Source: Zea mays (lineage: Eukaryota > Streptophyta > Magnoliopsida > Poales > Poaceae). Taken from it: DNA of 64,000 bases. A program made the translations under genes and the position numbers. The notes beneath the pieces were generated by a model. That model ran no database searches. It was not told where the DNA came from and was given only the letters and a program-made list of their open reading frames with translations. The DNA lies in NCBI RefSeq assembly GCF_902167145.1, contig NC_050101.1:129300990-129364989 (forward strand), written 5' to 3'. Position 1 is the first letter of the stretch, and every line of letters starts with the position of its first letter. Positions 54,572 to 64,000 of the stretch are shown here, one piece after another.

Positions 54572-56116
54572 ATGTCGGGGGGACTAAGAAACGAAAGTGC
54601 TTCTAAGCTTGAAAAAGTTGAGGTTGCCTCGACTTTATCTTTTGGTGCAGATATTGATCCTAGGGCAATAGATCTTGCCATGAAAATCGCCGAAAGGATG
54701 TTCCTCAAAATGAAGGAAGATGAGGCGAAGAACAAGATTGAAGAAGAAGAAAATGATCGATGGAGACCAAACGACGAATCCACCTCTTCACAAGGTTCGT
54801 CTTTCAAATCCACTTCTCATATGTGCTTTATTGCTAATGGGAGTGACAGTGAAAGCGAAAGTGAGGATGAGGAGGAGCAAGAAAGTGATAGTGAAGATGA
54901 GGATGATCTTCAACAATTCTTCGCTCAGCTAAGCAAGAAACATCGGATGAGCTTGCTTAAACTCATGAAAAGAGCGGAAGAACAAAAAGGAATGCTTCAT
55001 AAGCAAGAAGACTTCCTCATCAAAAAAATTGAAGACTTAGAGAAGTTGACCAAAGAGCATGAGAAGCTAAAGTGCTCTCATGATGATTTGGTCCAAAGGT
55101 ATGAAGACATTTCAATTGAGCAAATTAAAGCTGTTAATCATTCATCATATATTGCTCAATTAGAAAATAAAAATGCTATGTTCAAGAACACGATAGAAAG
55201 GCTAAATATTGAAAATCTAGCTTTGCAAGAAAAACATGATATGCTTGTGTGCTCTCATAATAAATTTATGGATTCACATATCATGTTAGAAATGGCTCAT
55301 GAGGTTGTGTTAACTAATTTGAAATCATACCAACCTCACATGTGCACATGCGTTGAAATTGAAACTATATTACCATGTGCTAACAAATGTTGCTCTCAAG
55401 AAAGCCAATCTTCCATTGAGCTAGACATTTCAGGAATTAGTGATATTTCTATCACACAAGAAAATAAAGAGCTCAAGGAAGAAGTTGGAATGCTAAGAAG
55501 GAGCTTAACTCGTTTGAAGGGAAAGTGTCATGCTCAACCTTCTCAAGATAACCATGATAATGTGGTGAAAAAGCTTGAGAAGGGGACAACCGTAGCATGT
55601 ACAAAACCCCTTCAAAAGAATACCAAGCTTTCCAAGAAGGACATGAGCAAAATCCATGGTGAGAAAATTAATGCTCATATGATTTGCTCTAACAATGTAC
55701 CTATGTGCTTCAACAAAGAAAGATCAAAGAGAAGCGATAGGAGATGCTATGGATGCAAGGAGAAGGGCCATGAAATTGATTCATGCCCCCACATGAAGAA
55801 TCAAGACCTTGCACGATCAAGAAAGATGACCATCAAAAAGGATGAAAGCAAAAGGCAAATGCATTGCAAGGACAAGCATCGCATTTGCTACAATTGCCGT
55901 GAAAAAGGTCATCTATTCAAGGTTTGTCCAAAGGGTAAAACTCCTAAGCCTAACTTGTCAATACATTCAAATATGCTTAGGAGACCCAAATTTGACTCTT
56001 GTGCTAGAAAGGTGATGAGTTCACCACATTCTAGGACCAAGGCTATTTGGGTGCCTAAGTCCTTATTGGCTAACCTTGATGGACCTATCATGAGATGGGT
56101 ACCAAAATGTACTTAA
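54572..56116 (+). CDS. Gag-like coiled-coil, two zinc knuckles
   Basis: 514 residues from ATG at 54572, 39 bp after the PBS, open to TAA at 56114. Seen: a short N-terminus (MSGGLRNES), an acidic Ser/Glu/Asp stretch (91-112), coiled-coil-type heptads (about 118-235 and 295-316), then two CCHC knuckles: C392-C395-H400-C405 and C439-C442-H447-C452. The tail KAIWVPK...RWVPKCT matches the SIRE Gag C-terminus. The block LQQFFAQLSKKHRMSLLKLM and HKQEDFLI aligns with the region after the zinc knuckle of Opie Gag. Absent: the capsid-type UBN2/DUF4219 region. So the knuckles sit behind the coiled coil rather than before it. Likely an RNA-binding Gag derivative that joins particles of a helper element; that role is inferred. 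Confidence 0.85.
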   Translation: MSGGLRNESASKLEKVEVASTLSFGADIDPRAIDLAMKIAERMFLKMKEDEAKNKIEEEENDRWRPNDESTSSQGSSFKSTSHMCFIANGSDSESESEDEEEQESDSEDEDDLQQFFAQLSKKHRMSLLKLMKRAEEQKGMLHKQEDFLIKKIEDLEKLTKEHEKLKCSHDDLVQRYEDISIEQIKAVNHSSYIAQLENKNAMFKNTIERLNIENLALQEKHDMLVCSHNKFMDSHIMLEMAHEVVLTNLKSYQPHMCTCVEIETILPCANKCCSQESQSSIELDISGISDISITQENKELKEEVGMLRRSLTRLKGKCHAQPSQDNHDNVVKKLEKGTTVACTKPLQKNTKLSKKDMSKIHGEKINAHMICSNNVPMCFNKERSKRSDRRCYGCKEKGHEIDSCPHMKNQDLARSRKMTIKKDESKRQMHCKDKHRICYNCREKGHLFKVCPKGKTPKPNLSIHSNMLRRPKFDSCARKVMSSPHSRTKAIWVPKSLLANLDGPIMRWVPKCT

Positions 56117-56864
56117 TAAGTTTTGCAGGTACCCAGAGATGATATGAAGCTTTGGGGTGCTTGAGCGGTTTAACTCAATTCTTATCTCAAGCTATCAATC
56201 TTACATTGTATATCATTTAAGATTGACCCAAAGATGAATTGAGTTGTTATATCACTAACTTCATATTCTTCTCTAGCAAGAACTTGTGTTGTAGGGAATA
56301 AGGATTAACCTTTGTAGGAATCAAGCAAAAGGCCTACAACCAAGTGATATCCAAAGGATGGTAACAATTAACTCTTAAGTGCACATTGCTTTTAATTGGT
56401 ATATTCCTTTGTGTCTTTTGTAGCCACATAGGAAAAATGAAGCACTTGAGAATGAACTTAAAAGATTTTACCTTGCTTTGGAAAGGATCTAATTATATGG
56501 TAGATTACAACTTCATATTTTTATATTGTGACAATCTACATGCTCTAAATTGATTGTATGTATCTTGTGGCATATTTCAAGTTATTCATCATATTATTGC
56601 CATAACCTAGACATAAAGAGTATTATCCCATGTTCTAAAATGAATAGAGTGCTAAGTAAGAAATTCAAATTCTTAAAGCACTTACCAAAAGGGAAATTCT
56701 CTATATGACTAGAGTTGTGAGACTAATGTTTTTGTCTAAGTGATTTATGTAGTTTCACAACATGAGAATGTGTTTCTCAAATGGAGTGTGCCATTCAATC
56801 TATGCGTACATTTTAAAATTTGAAAATGAGGTTTATTGTGAAAAAATTATTTTAAAATTCATTC

Positions 56865-57070
56865 CAAGCTCAACTGGTTTGACCAGCTGAACTTTCTAGT
56901 TCAGCTGGGGAGACCAGCTGAACTTCTGAGTTGAACTTCAGCTCGGCTGGTATTCACCAGGAAACCCCCTGGCTGAAACCGGTTGAACCGGTGTCCAGGA
57001 CTGGTTGAACCGGTCTCGTGCAGTCTGAGCCGCTGGCGCCCGTCAGTCTGACCGTTTGACTGACCGCGTC
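56865..57070 (+). repeat. U3-like palindrome cluster inside element
   Basis: ACCAGCTGAACTT, GAACTTCAGCTCGGCTGG, GGTTGAACCGG and CAGTCTGACCG motifs occur here as in the LTR U3 (53240-53750) but in a different order, in the middle of the internal region. Confidence 0.7.
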
Positions 57071-58414
57071 AGCCTCCTTTTTCAGACGCCTTTTCAGACT
57101 GCGCCAGTACCTTTTTCAGGCGTCAGGTCACCTTTTGCAGCACTTTTTCAGTCATTTTTTTTGTCGCGTCAGGTCACCTTTTCAGAAACCTGTGCAGTAC
57201 CTTTTCAGCTTTATTTTTGCAGACTTTTACTGTTTCATTTGGTATGTGACCAATAATTGTTCCTTTCAAGTGGCATTCTTTCAATTGGTAATAATCTATT
57301 TTATGAAGAAAAAAAATGTCAATATGAAAGTTAAATTCTTTTTGGCTTAAATTTGTAAATTGGTGCATATTATTAATTCACTCATCCATGTGCATTAATT
57401 TAAAAGGAATTTAATTTATGCCTTTATGTCTCATAAATGATGGTTTATTTGTCATTCATATATAGATATCATCATTCATTAAATACTTCCTTGGACTACT
57501 AATACCTCTTTTCAAAGTGTTTTATCAACTAGTTTTAAAAGGGAAAAGAGATAACAAAGAAGGAAGTCTCCACAAATGATGAAAAGAAGAATACTAAGGT
57601 GACACCACCACAGATAGTAAGATATGTCAAATTGGTATAACAAATGGTACGTTCTATATGGTGGTAAGTATTCTGAGGCATAAGTTAATTCATTGCAAAT
57701 TTTTCATGCCTTGACCATGATATGTAATATACTCCTCATGAGACTCTTAACTAAATTGAAAGTGCATGTGGCAAGTCATTCAAATACTTGATGCACATAT
57801 CTAGTGGGAGAACATTATATATCTTGTGTCATAGAGAATAAGTTTCACTTGAGTAAGCTATACTAAGACAATCCAAAATGGTAAATTTGTATCTCATTCA
57901 TATGGATTGTAATCTTTGTTTTCTAAATAGCTACTCTTGATGCAGTTTAAAATTCCCTTATCGTTAAATCTAAAAGTGCATAAGAATCCTTTTTGTTGAT
58001 ATTCATCACATACATATGCACTAACATGGATATGATTTTTAAACTGTAAAAGGTACAATTAGTGATCCATACTCTCTAAATTTTGGAAACCCATATTTTG
58101 ATATCTTAGAAATCTACTTCAATCGGTATCCATATGCTTCACATTGAATTGGATCACTAAGTTGTAAATTCCATGCATAACTTATCTTTATGATATGAAT
58201 GCTTGTGCAACTAACCTTGATAAGGTAGGTGCACCCAAGGTCAAGCTAGGTTCATCATCAAGAAGGCAACACAATGATGTATCAAGAAAAGGAGAAAAGG
58301 CTCCTATTCTTAACTCTTGCTCTTATCTGTGAGTTTACATATTAACTTGGAACCATAATAAGATGGTTGTCAAGTATATGTGGATGCCTACACAAAGAGA
58401 AAGGCCACAATAAG

Positions 58415-58565
58415 GAATGTGTGGGTACCCAAGGCTCTTACTACTAATCTTAAAGGACCCAATTAAAATTGGGTACAAAAATACGAAGCTTAAACTTGTT
58501 TTGCAGGATCACTCCTTCAATGGATCAAGTTGGGTGCTCGATAATGAATATATAAATCATATTTG
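58415..58565 (+). pseudogene. Second gag-end/pol-start remnant
   Basis: GTGTGGGTACCCAAGGC encodes the WVPK-type Gag tail. It is followed by stops, then TTGTTTTGCAGG at 58496-58507 and a degenerate protease start (SSWVLDNEYINH, with LDSG changed to LDNE). This is the only trace of pol in the element and a second copy of the junction at 56039-56130. Confidence 0.7.
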
Positions 58566-61500
58566 GAGATAGTAGCAAGGGTGGTAACAACTGAATCTCA
58601 AGTGCATATTATTTTCAAATCTTATCTCTTTTGTGACTTGTGTAGCCACTAAGGGAAAAGAAGCACTTGAGGATATACATCAGTTGTTGATTATGAAATA
58701 AAGGTCTAATTGGAAGATGAATGAATATTATCATATGGTCAACAATCCAAAATTATGTGACGTATTCTCTATCTAGTTAATTTGGATTTGACTCTTCTAT
58801 ATTAGACACTCACCATAATATGGATTAAGTCATCCCTTTAGACTTCATTGAACAACCATGCATATTATTCATGTCATTCAAAATATATTGTGCATAAGGG
58901 CTCAAGGGAAATTTAGTCCATATTATGAGGTTTCTCTATTTTAGCAACTCGCTTGCCTTCCACAAATAAAGGGTTGCTAAATAAGAAACTAGTGCTTGTG
59001 CTACTAATGTCATCTCTTGTGTTGAGTTTATCCATAGAAAATCTATGCTAAGAGATGGTGTTTGTTTTAAAATTGAATAAATCACAAGCTTAAAGGATAC
59101 TATTCAACTAAAGTAAGATGGAGTTGATAAGAGGCCAAGGTATGAAAACTTCCTCTCCTTCAGTTGTTTTAGTATTCTACCCTTAGTAGGATGTACCATA
59201 TTATAGGTTAAATTCCTTGCAATGTAAAATGTTCAATAGGGCATATAACTTTTACATTAACTATATGTGTGCACTAATTTAAAGGAATTTAGTCTATCCT
59301 TTTCGGTTTCAATAATGATGATTCATTTGCCATCCACATATAAGGATCATCATTTGTGAAACCCTCCCTTGTGTTTCTAATGCTCTCTTTTCTAAGTGTT
59401 TCAATAAGGTCCTTCCAAGTGCTTTCAAGATGGATTCAAAATCCACGGATATAAGAGTCTTGGTTGTTTCAATCATTGAGTTTCAATGAGTCTCATATTA
59501 AGTATGATTGAACCAAGCCAAGATCAATGAAGTTCAAGATCGCCTGGTTGGATGAAATCCTAAAGAGAAAAGAGATCACAGTGATTCAAGAAGGGAGTTA
59601 TACTTTTTTTGTCAACCAAATAATGAAGATGTAGTGACATATTTATATGATATCCTTCATTATGAGGTTTTGAGGTTCATATTAGCATGCTTTACCCTTC
59701 AGGATTTCAATTGATATACTTTCAATTCTTAAACTTTCAATTGGTTTAATTTTCATCATCTATGTAAAGCATGTTATGTTAAACCAAGATATAGTGCAAA
59801 CATCTCCTTTAACCAAGTATTTTTGATGTGCATAAGTGTACTTTGTGTACTCTTGCATGCACAAATTGAGGGAGAGTTTAGCCCATATCTTGTGAGACTA
59901 ATGATTTCTTTCAAGTTCATGTTGTGTAGTCTCACACCTTGGAGAACATCAAATGAGGATGAATGGTTCCATAGAAATGAAAATGAATTTCTCTTAATCG
60001 TTTGAAGAGGATAAGTTTCTCTTTGAAATGTCAAGCCATCAAAAGCTAAGATAGAAATTCATGATTATAATGGAGACCATGTGGCGTAGAACAAAGGTGT
60101 GTCACTCCATGAACTATTGTATTACATTTTTTGTATCTAGGCTCTTACATGCTAGTGTGTGCATGTATATGCAATATCTTAAGTCACATCATAAGGTTGC
60201 ACTTGTGATGACGATTAAAGAATCTCTAGATATTTGATTAATACCTCTTGTGGTGATGTCATAAGTTAGTATTAAGTCATCTTAGTGAGGTATGAGTCAA
60301 ACATGCTAACTTCTCAAGAATCTTGGCTTAAAATACTGCATATCATGTCTATTAGTATACTTTTTGAGTATGAGTAATTCTGTCAATTGGTACAATTTCA
60401 CATTTTCATACTTTATTTGTACCAAGGTTCAAATTATAGAACTTAATCCCCTGGCCTCACAAGTCCAAGTGCATAAGCTAAACAAGTATTCATCACTTGT
60501 ATGCACACATTTAGGGGGAGAATGGTCTATAATTTGAATCTTTGAGACTAACTTCATTTTCAAGTCTATTATGTGTGTAGTCTCAAATTAGAAAGGAACC
60601 TTCGGGCAAACACAATCGCTTCCATTATAAATTTGATGGGTATCAAAGATTCTTTGCTCCAATAAATGTATCTTTTATACATTTCATAGAAGAATGAGTT
60701 TCTCTTGTATATGCTACTCCAACGTCATCTAAAATTGGTAAAAATGTATCATATTCTTTTGGTTTGCAAATGTCTAAAGTAGCATAGCTTATGAATTCTC
60801 CTCTCTAGAACTTAATTGATTAAATAGTGCACATATTCCTTATGTTGCATGATTATGTTCAATTGATACTCTTTTTATGCCAATGGTACTTTAAATTGCA
60901 AATAAGTACTCTCAATAGGTATCAATTGAATACATATATGTGTGTGCAACAAAACTTGAGGAGAACTTAATGTAATATGAAATTAGTGATATGTTTATCT
61001 ATCAAATTTAATCAATTGGTGTTTTTCAATTGATATTCTCGTAAATGATCACTAGTTGTATAATCCATACTTGTGCAATTTTCATGTTGCCTTTTGTTAT
61101 GATAAGAAAATGCTAGGTGACATCTAGACTCCAGGTATCAAGATTTATCTATCAATTAGTATGACAATATTCATTTGATATCTTGGACCTATTTTACAAT
61201 TATGACAACAAGAGCGCGCAAATGAATTCTAAGTCCAACACAAGTTTGGAACACCCCCTTGAAAAGGTAAAATGCAAAGGTAAATCACTTCATGTCACTT
61301 CTACATTACCTTTGTGCCATCTAAGGACCCTCTTCATGATAGTGAGTTAACATCTTGCTTAATCATAATTTCTACCCTTTATATTCTTTGTATCCTTTTT
61401 GGAGATTTATGACAAAGGGGGAGAAATTTTGTATTAAAGCTTACCTTTAGTCTTATGTAACTAAGTGTTAGAAGACTTTTAAAAAGGGGAGAAATAATTA

Positions 61501-61794
61501 ACAAAAGGGGGAATCATAAGAAAAAACATAAGATGTAGAAAATTGGTAAGTGCATTCTTTGTCATGAGCATCACGTTTATTTTATGACACACTGCACCCC
61601 ATGAATAATATGATATAAGTTGTCTCCATACTTTGACCCAAATATGTGCTTTTGGCATTTGAGTACAAAAGTGTTATTTTCTAAAATGCACATATTTAGG
61701 GGGAGGAAACTATATCATAGGATTCAAAATCTTATTTATCAAATCTTATGTAAGCTTTAAATGTGTTGTCATCAATCACCAAAAAGGGGGAGAT

Positions 61795-64000
61795 TGAAAG
61801 TGCATTCATCCCTTTTGTGAGTTTTGGTGATTTGAATAACAACACATTTAAAGGTTTAACGAGTTTGCTAAGTGTTGAACAGGAAATTCAGTATGATGAA
61901 CATACTTGAATAGTGTATAATGATCAGTGAACAAAGGTTCAACACGAGGTTATATAACCAATGAGACAATGCAAATGGATATAATATGATCTCTATATTG
62001 GTTTGAATATATGGACAAGACCTGAGAAATCACTACATACATATGACCAGAATAGAGGACAAAGTGATTTAGAGGATTGGTCAAGCCAAAGAGAATAAGA
62101 TATGAGGAATCGTGAATTGGCTTGACCATATTACTATCAGTCCATATATGCTTCTATGAGAATCAAACTAGAGCTTGATTGATCTTAACGGTTATATCTA
62201 GAAGACATTCAAGCAAGGTTCACAATATTGAAGAAATGATTCTCTCAATGGTTGATCAATATGATGTGACTCAAGAATGGCTTGATAGGGTGAAGATAGC
62301 AAGGAAAGGGCTTCGAGGAACTAAGCGAAGGTGAAGGCCAAGCGACGGCTTGTAGACCGAGGTACCATGGCTAAGGTGAAGAAGAGAGTACTTGCACTAA
62401 GTCGATGAACTAATCAGCTATGAAGAGTTATAACATGTTGATGCATCAGTAAGGTGACTTGAAGCCATGATTTGAACTCATATAAGGTGATATGGTACAA
62501 GTCACAGGGTTTGATTTGAGTTTGCTTCAAAAGGTGAGACAAAGATGTTTGTGATCCTTATGAAGCAATGCCATGGAGAAATCACACAAGAGACACCAAT
62601 GACTCAAGGAGTTTACTTCATTATATTTTATTTAACTTGAGTATAAGAATCGTCGTACTATAAAGGGGGGTCCAAAAAGAAGGTTGGTGTTTGCCAAAGC
62701 TCAAACCTCTCTATTCAAAAGCTATTTTTGAAAAGCAAAAATCTCTTTAACGTTCTATGGTTGACCGTGGTTAGGGTTGAGAAACCTAGAGTGTTCTTGC
62801 TGAAAAGCAGCTGAACTTCTTCAACTGCAGCTGAGCTTTCCAGCTGAACTTGACTTCAGCTGCAGCTGAGCTGAACTTCAGCTGAGTTGAGCTTTCTCAA
62901 CTTCAGCTGAACTCAACTTCAGCTGTGAACCTCTTTGACCATACACCAGCTGAACTTGCCTCCGGGCAGTTGAGCTGGGGTTTTCTCTCCTAAACTCACT
63001 GGTCAAGACCGGTTGAACTGGTCCTGAGGGGCAGTTCAGCTGGTCTCTGACCCCTCTGACCTCTGATCTGCAGTCTGCCAGTCAGACTGGCAAACAGGTC
63101 GCCAGGAGCTGTCAGGGGCGGTTCAACCGGTGTTGGTCAACTTTGACCAGTCTGCGGTCAGTCTACGCGTCAGTCTGCCAGTCAGACTGGCAGACAGGCT
63201 GCCAGGCCTGCCAGGGGCGGTTCAACCGCCCTAGGGGGCGGTTCAACCGGTCTTAGGCAGAAAAATCTGCCCAACGGCTAGTTTTGAGCTCCACCTATAT
63301 ATACTACCTCCTACCTCTCTCCCCAAAGCAGTGAGCACGATTTGAACTCCATTTCTAACCTAAGAAACACCTCCCTCTCCCTCACACACATCTCTTGCCT
63401 CTCCCATTTCAAATCTTTGGAGAGGAATCTTTGAGTGAGCTTGAGAGCTGCGGTTTTTGTGCTCCATCTCTAAATCTCTCTTGCTCTTCTTCATTCGAGC
63501 TTTGGTACTACATCGAGTTCTTTGTGGATTCATTACTCTTGGAGCTTCTAGCTCCTAGACGACTAGGTGTCTCTTGTGAGTCTCCAAATCTTGTGGAAGA
63601 CCACAAGAAAGTTTGTATTACCCGCTCGTTTGAGCAAAGATTATTGTGTGGGCTTGACCTTTGTGGTCGGCAAAGGGAGGATTAGGGTTGAAAGAGACCC
63701 GGCTCTTTGTGGGCGCCTCAACGAGGAAGTAGGGCACCTTTTGTGGTGTGACCGAACCTCGGGATAAATCTTGTGTATCTTGTGTTCTTGCTCATTGTGT
63801 TTGTTTGTGTTCTTCGTTCTCTCACCATTGCGTGGAAGATTTGTTTATATCTTTTTGGTGTGTGGATTTTGAGAAGTGTCCTTCTCAGATCTACTACTTT
63901 GAATCATGTGGATCATTTAGAACATCTCATTTCCAAAGTTAACTGGATGAATTTCGAGATCAATTCAGTTTTACCCAGTTTGCTTCTAGTTTTTGTTGAA
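61795..64000 (+). repeat. 3' LTR of gag-only element (truncated by window)
   Basis: 2206 bp visible. Compared with the 5' LTR it lacks 13 bp (a TTTTCAGCTGAGC unit, near 62870) and 20 bp between GTTCAACC repeats (near 63128), and has about 11 substitutions. Confidence 0.93.

Larger units (their letters stand above)
56117..61794 (+). other. Non-coding interior of gag-only element
   Basis: 5.7 kb with only short ORFs. It opens with TTTTGCAGG at 56121, the place where pol starts in Opie-like elements, but no protease follows. It contains two diverged copies of the same sequence: about 56040-57540 and about 58415-59400 share a gag-end/TTTTGCAGG block, the GTGTAGCCAC...GAAGCACTTGA block (56420 and 58645) and the block at 57390-57530 and 59268-59400. 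The third part (60400-61790) matches the interior of the element at 1752-4322. It ends with the polypurine tract AAAAAGGGGGAGA (61781-61793). Confidence 0.75.
52234..64000 (+). mobile_element. Gag-only SIRE-related LTR element
   Basis: The 5' LTR (52234-54517) is preceded by CTCAT, the expected target copy. PBS, a 514-residue gag-like ORF, about 5.7 kb of non-coding interior, PPT, and a 3' LTR from 61795 that runs off the window about 45 bp before its predicted end. No integrase, RT or RNase H motif occurs in any frame between 56117 and 61794. The LTRs differ by about 11 substitutions plus 13- and 20-bp deletions in the 3' copy, so the insertion is recent (about 0.2 My at 1.3e-8) despite the missing pol. 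It fits the class called TR-GAG: non-autonomous, mobilised in trans. Confidence 0.88.

Noticed and set aside
57056..57368. Short frames after the U3-like patch, possible env-like remnant
   Set aside because: Less than 75 residues, without a signal peptide or transmembrane pattern supported elsewhere.

Overview
The window is intergenic DNA of a large grass genome, most likely maize (Zea mays) or a very close relative. It is a deeply nested pile of transposable elements with no intact host gene. The organism call rests on several things: SIRE-type Ty1/copia elements of the Opie/Ji kind, whose LTRs carry arrays of short palindromes (CACCGGACTGTCCGGTG and relatives); a maize-style Helitron holding a gene fragment; a CACTA element with TTTGCCGAGTG subterminal repeats; and the LTR-inside-LTR layout typical of maize. 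Family names are from memory and were not checked against a database.

Layout. 1-7465: three nested retrotransposon pieces. A minus-strand gypsy-type LTR (1-1751) sits in the non-coding interior of a SIRE-like element (1752-5841), which sits in the 3' part of another SIRE/Ji-like element (5842-7465). 7466-12905: older low-copy DNA with a hAT MITE (7574-8210), a Nudix hydrolase pseudogene (9513-9849) and a cluster of PIF/Harbinger-type MITEs, one split by a hAT element. 12906-31124: a minus-strand LTR element with 215-bp LTRs and TSD GTTTC. Inside it are a CACTA transposon (17345-28376, TSD AGT), which itself holds an Opie-like element (18850-28332, TSD CCGAG), and a Helitron (28382-29999) that captured a PP2C phosphatase fragment. 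31125-33501: low-copy DNA with a nuclear insert of mitochondrial rpl16. 33502-52233: stacked long LTRs of a chromovirus-like (Tekay/Del-like) family, including a 3483-bp solo LTR (TSD GATTA), two hAT MITEs, and a very young Opie-like element on the minus strand (39029-48327, TSD CTTGC). 52234-64000: a SIRE-related element with 2.28-kb LTRs that encodes only a Gag-like protein and no polymerase; its 3' LTR runs off the window.

How the parts relate. The minus-strand Opie-like element has intact gag and pol frames, a perfect initiator-Met PBS and only two differences between its LTRs, so it is the best candidate for a mobile, autonomous copy. The plus-strand Opie-like element is its close relative but is broken by an 8-bp deletion in gag and a nonsense codon in pol. 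The 52234-64000 element keeps clean ends, PBS, PPT and a full-length 514-residue ORF but no pol, so it probably depends on proteins supplied by elements like the other two. Its ORF lacks the capsid-type domain of normal SIRE Gag and has two zinc knuckles. That element, with its internally duplicated non-coding region, is the most unusual object here. LTR divergences counted by eye give the order: 215-bp-LTR element oldest (14/215), then the plus-strand Opie-like copy (10/1332) and the gag-only element (11/about 2200), then the minus-strand Opie-like copy (2/1240).
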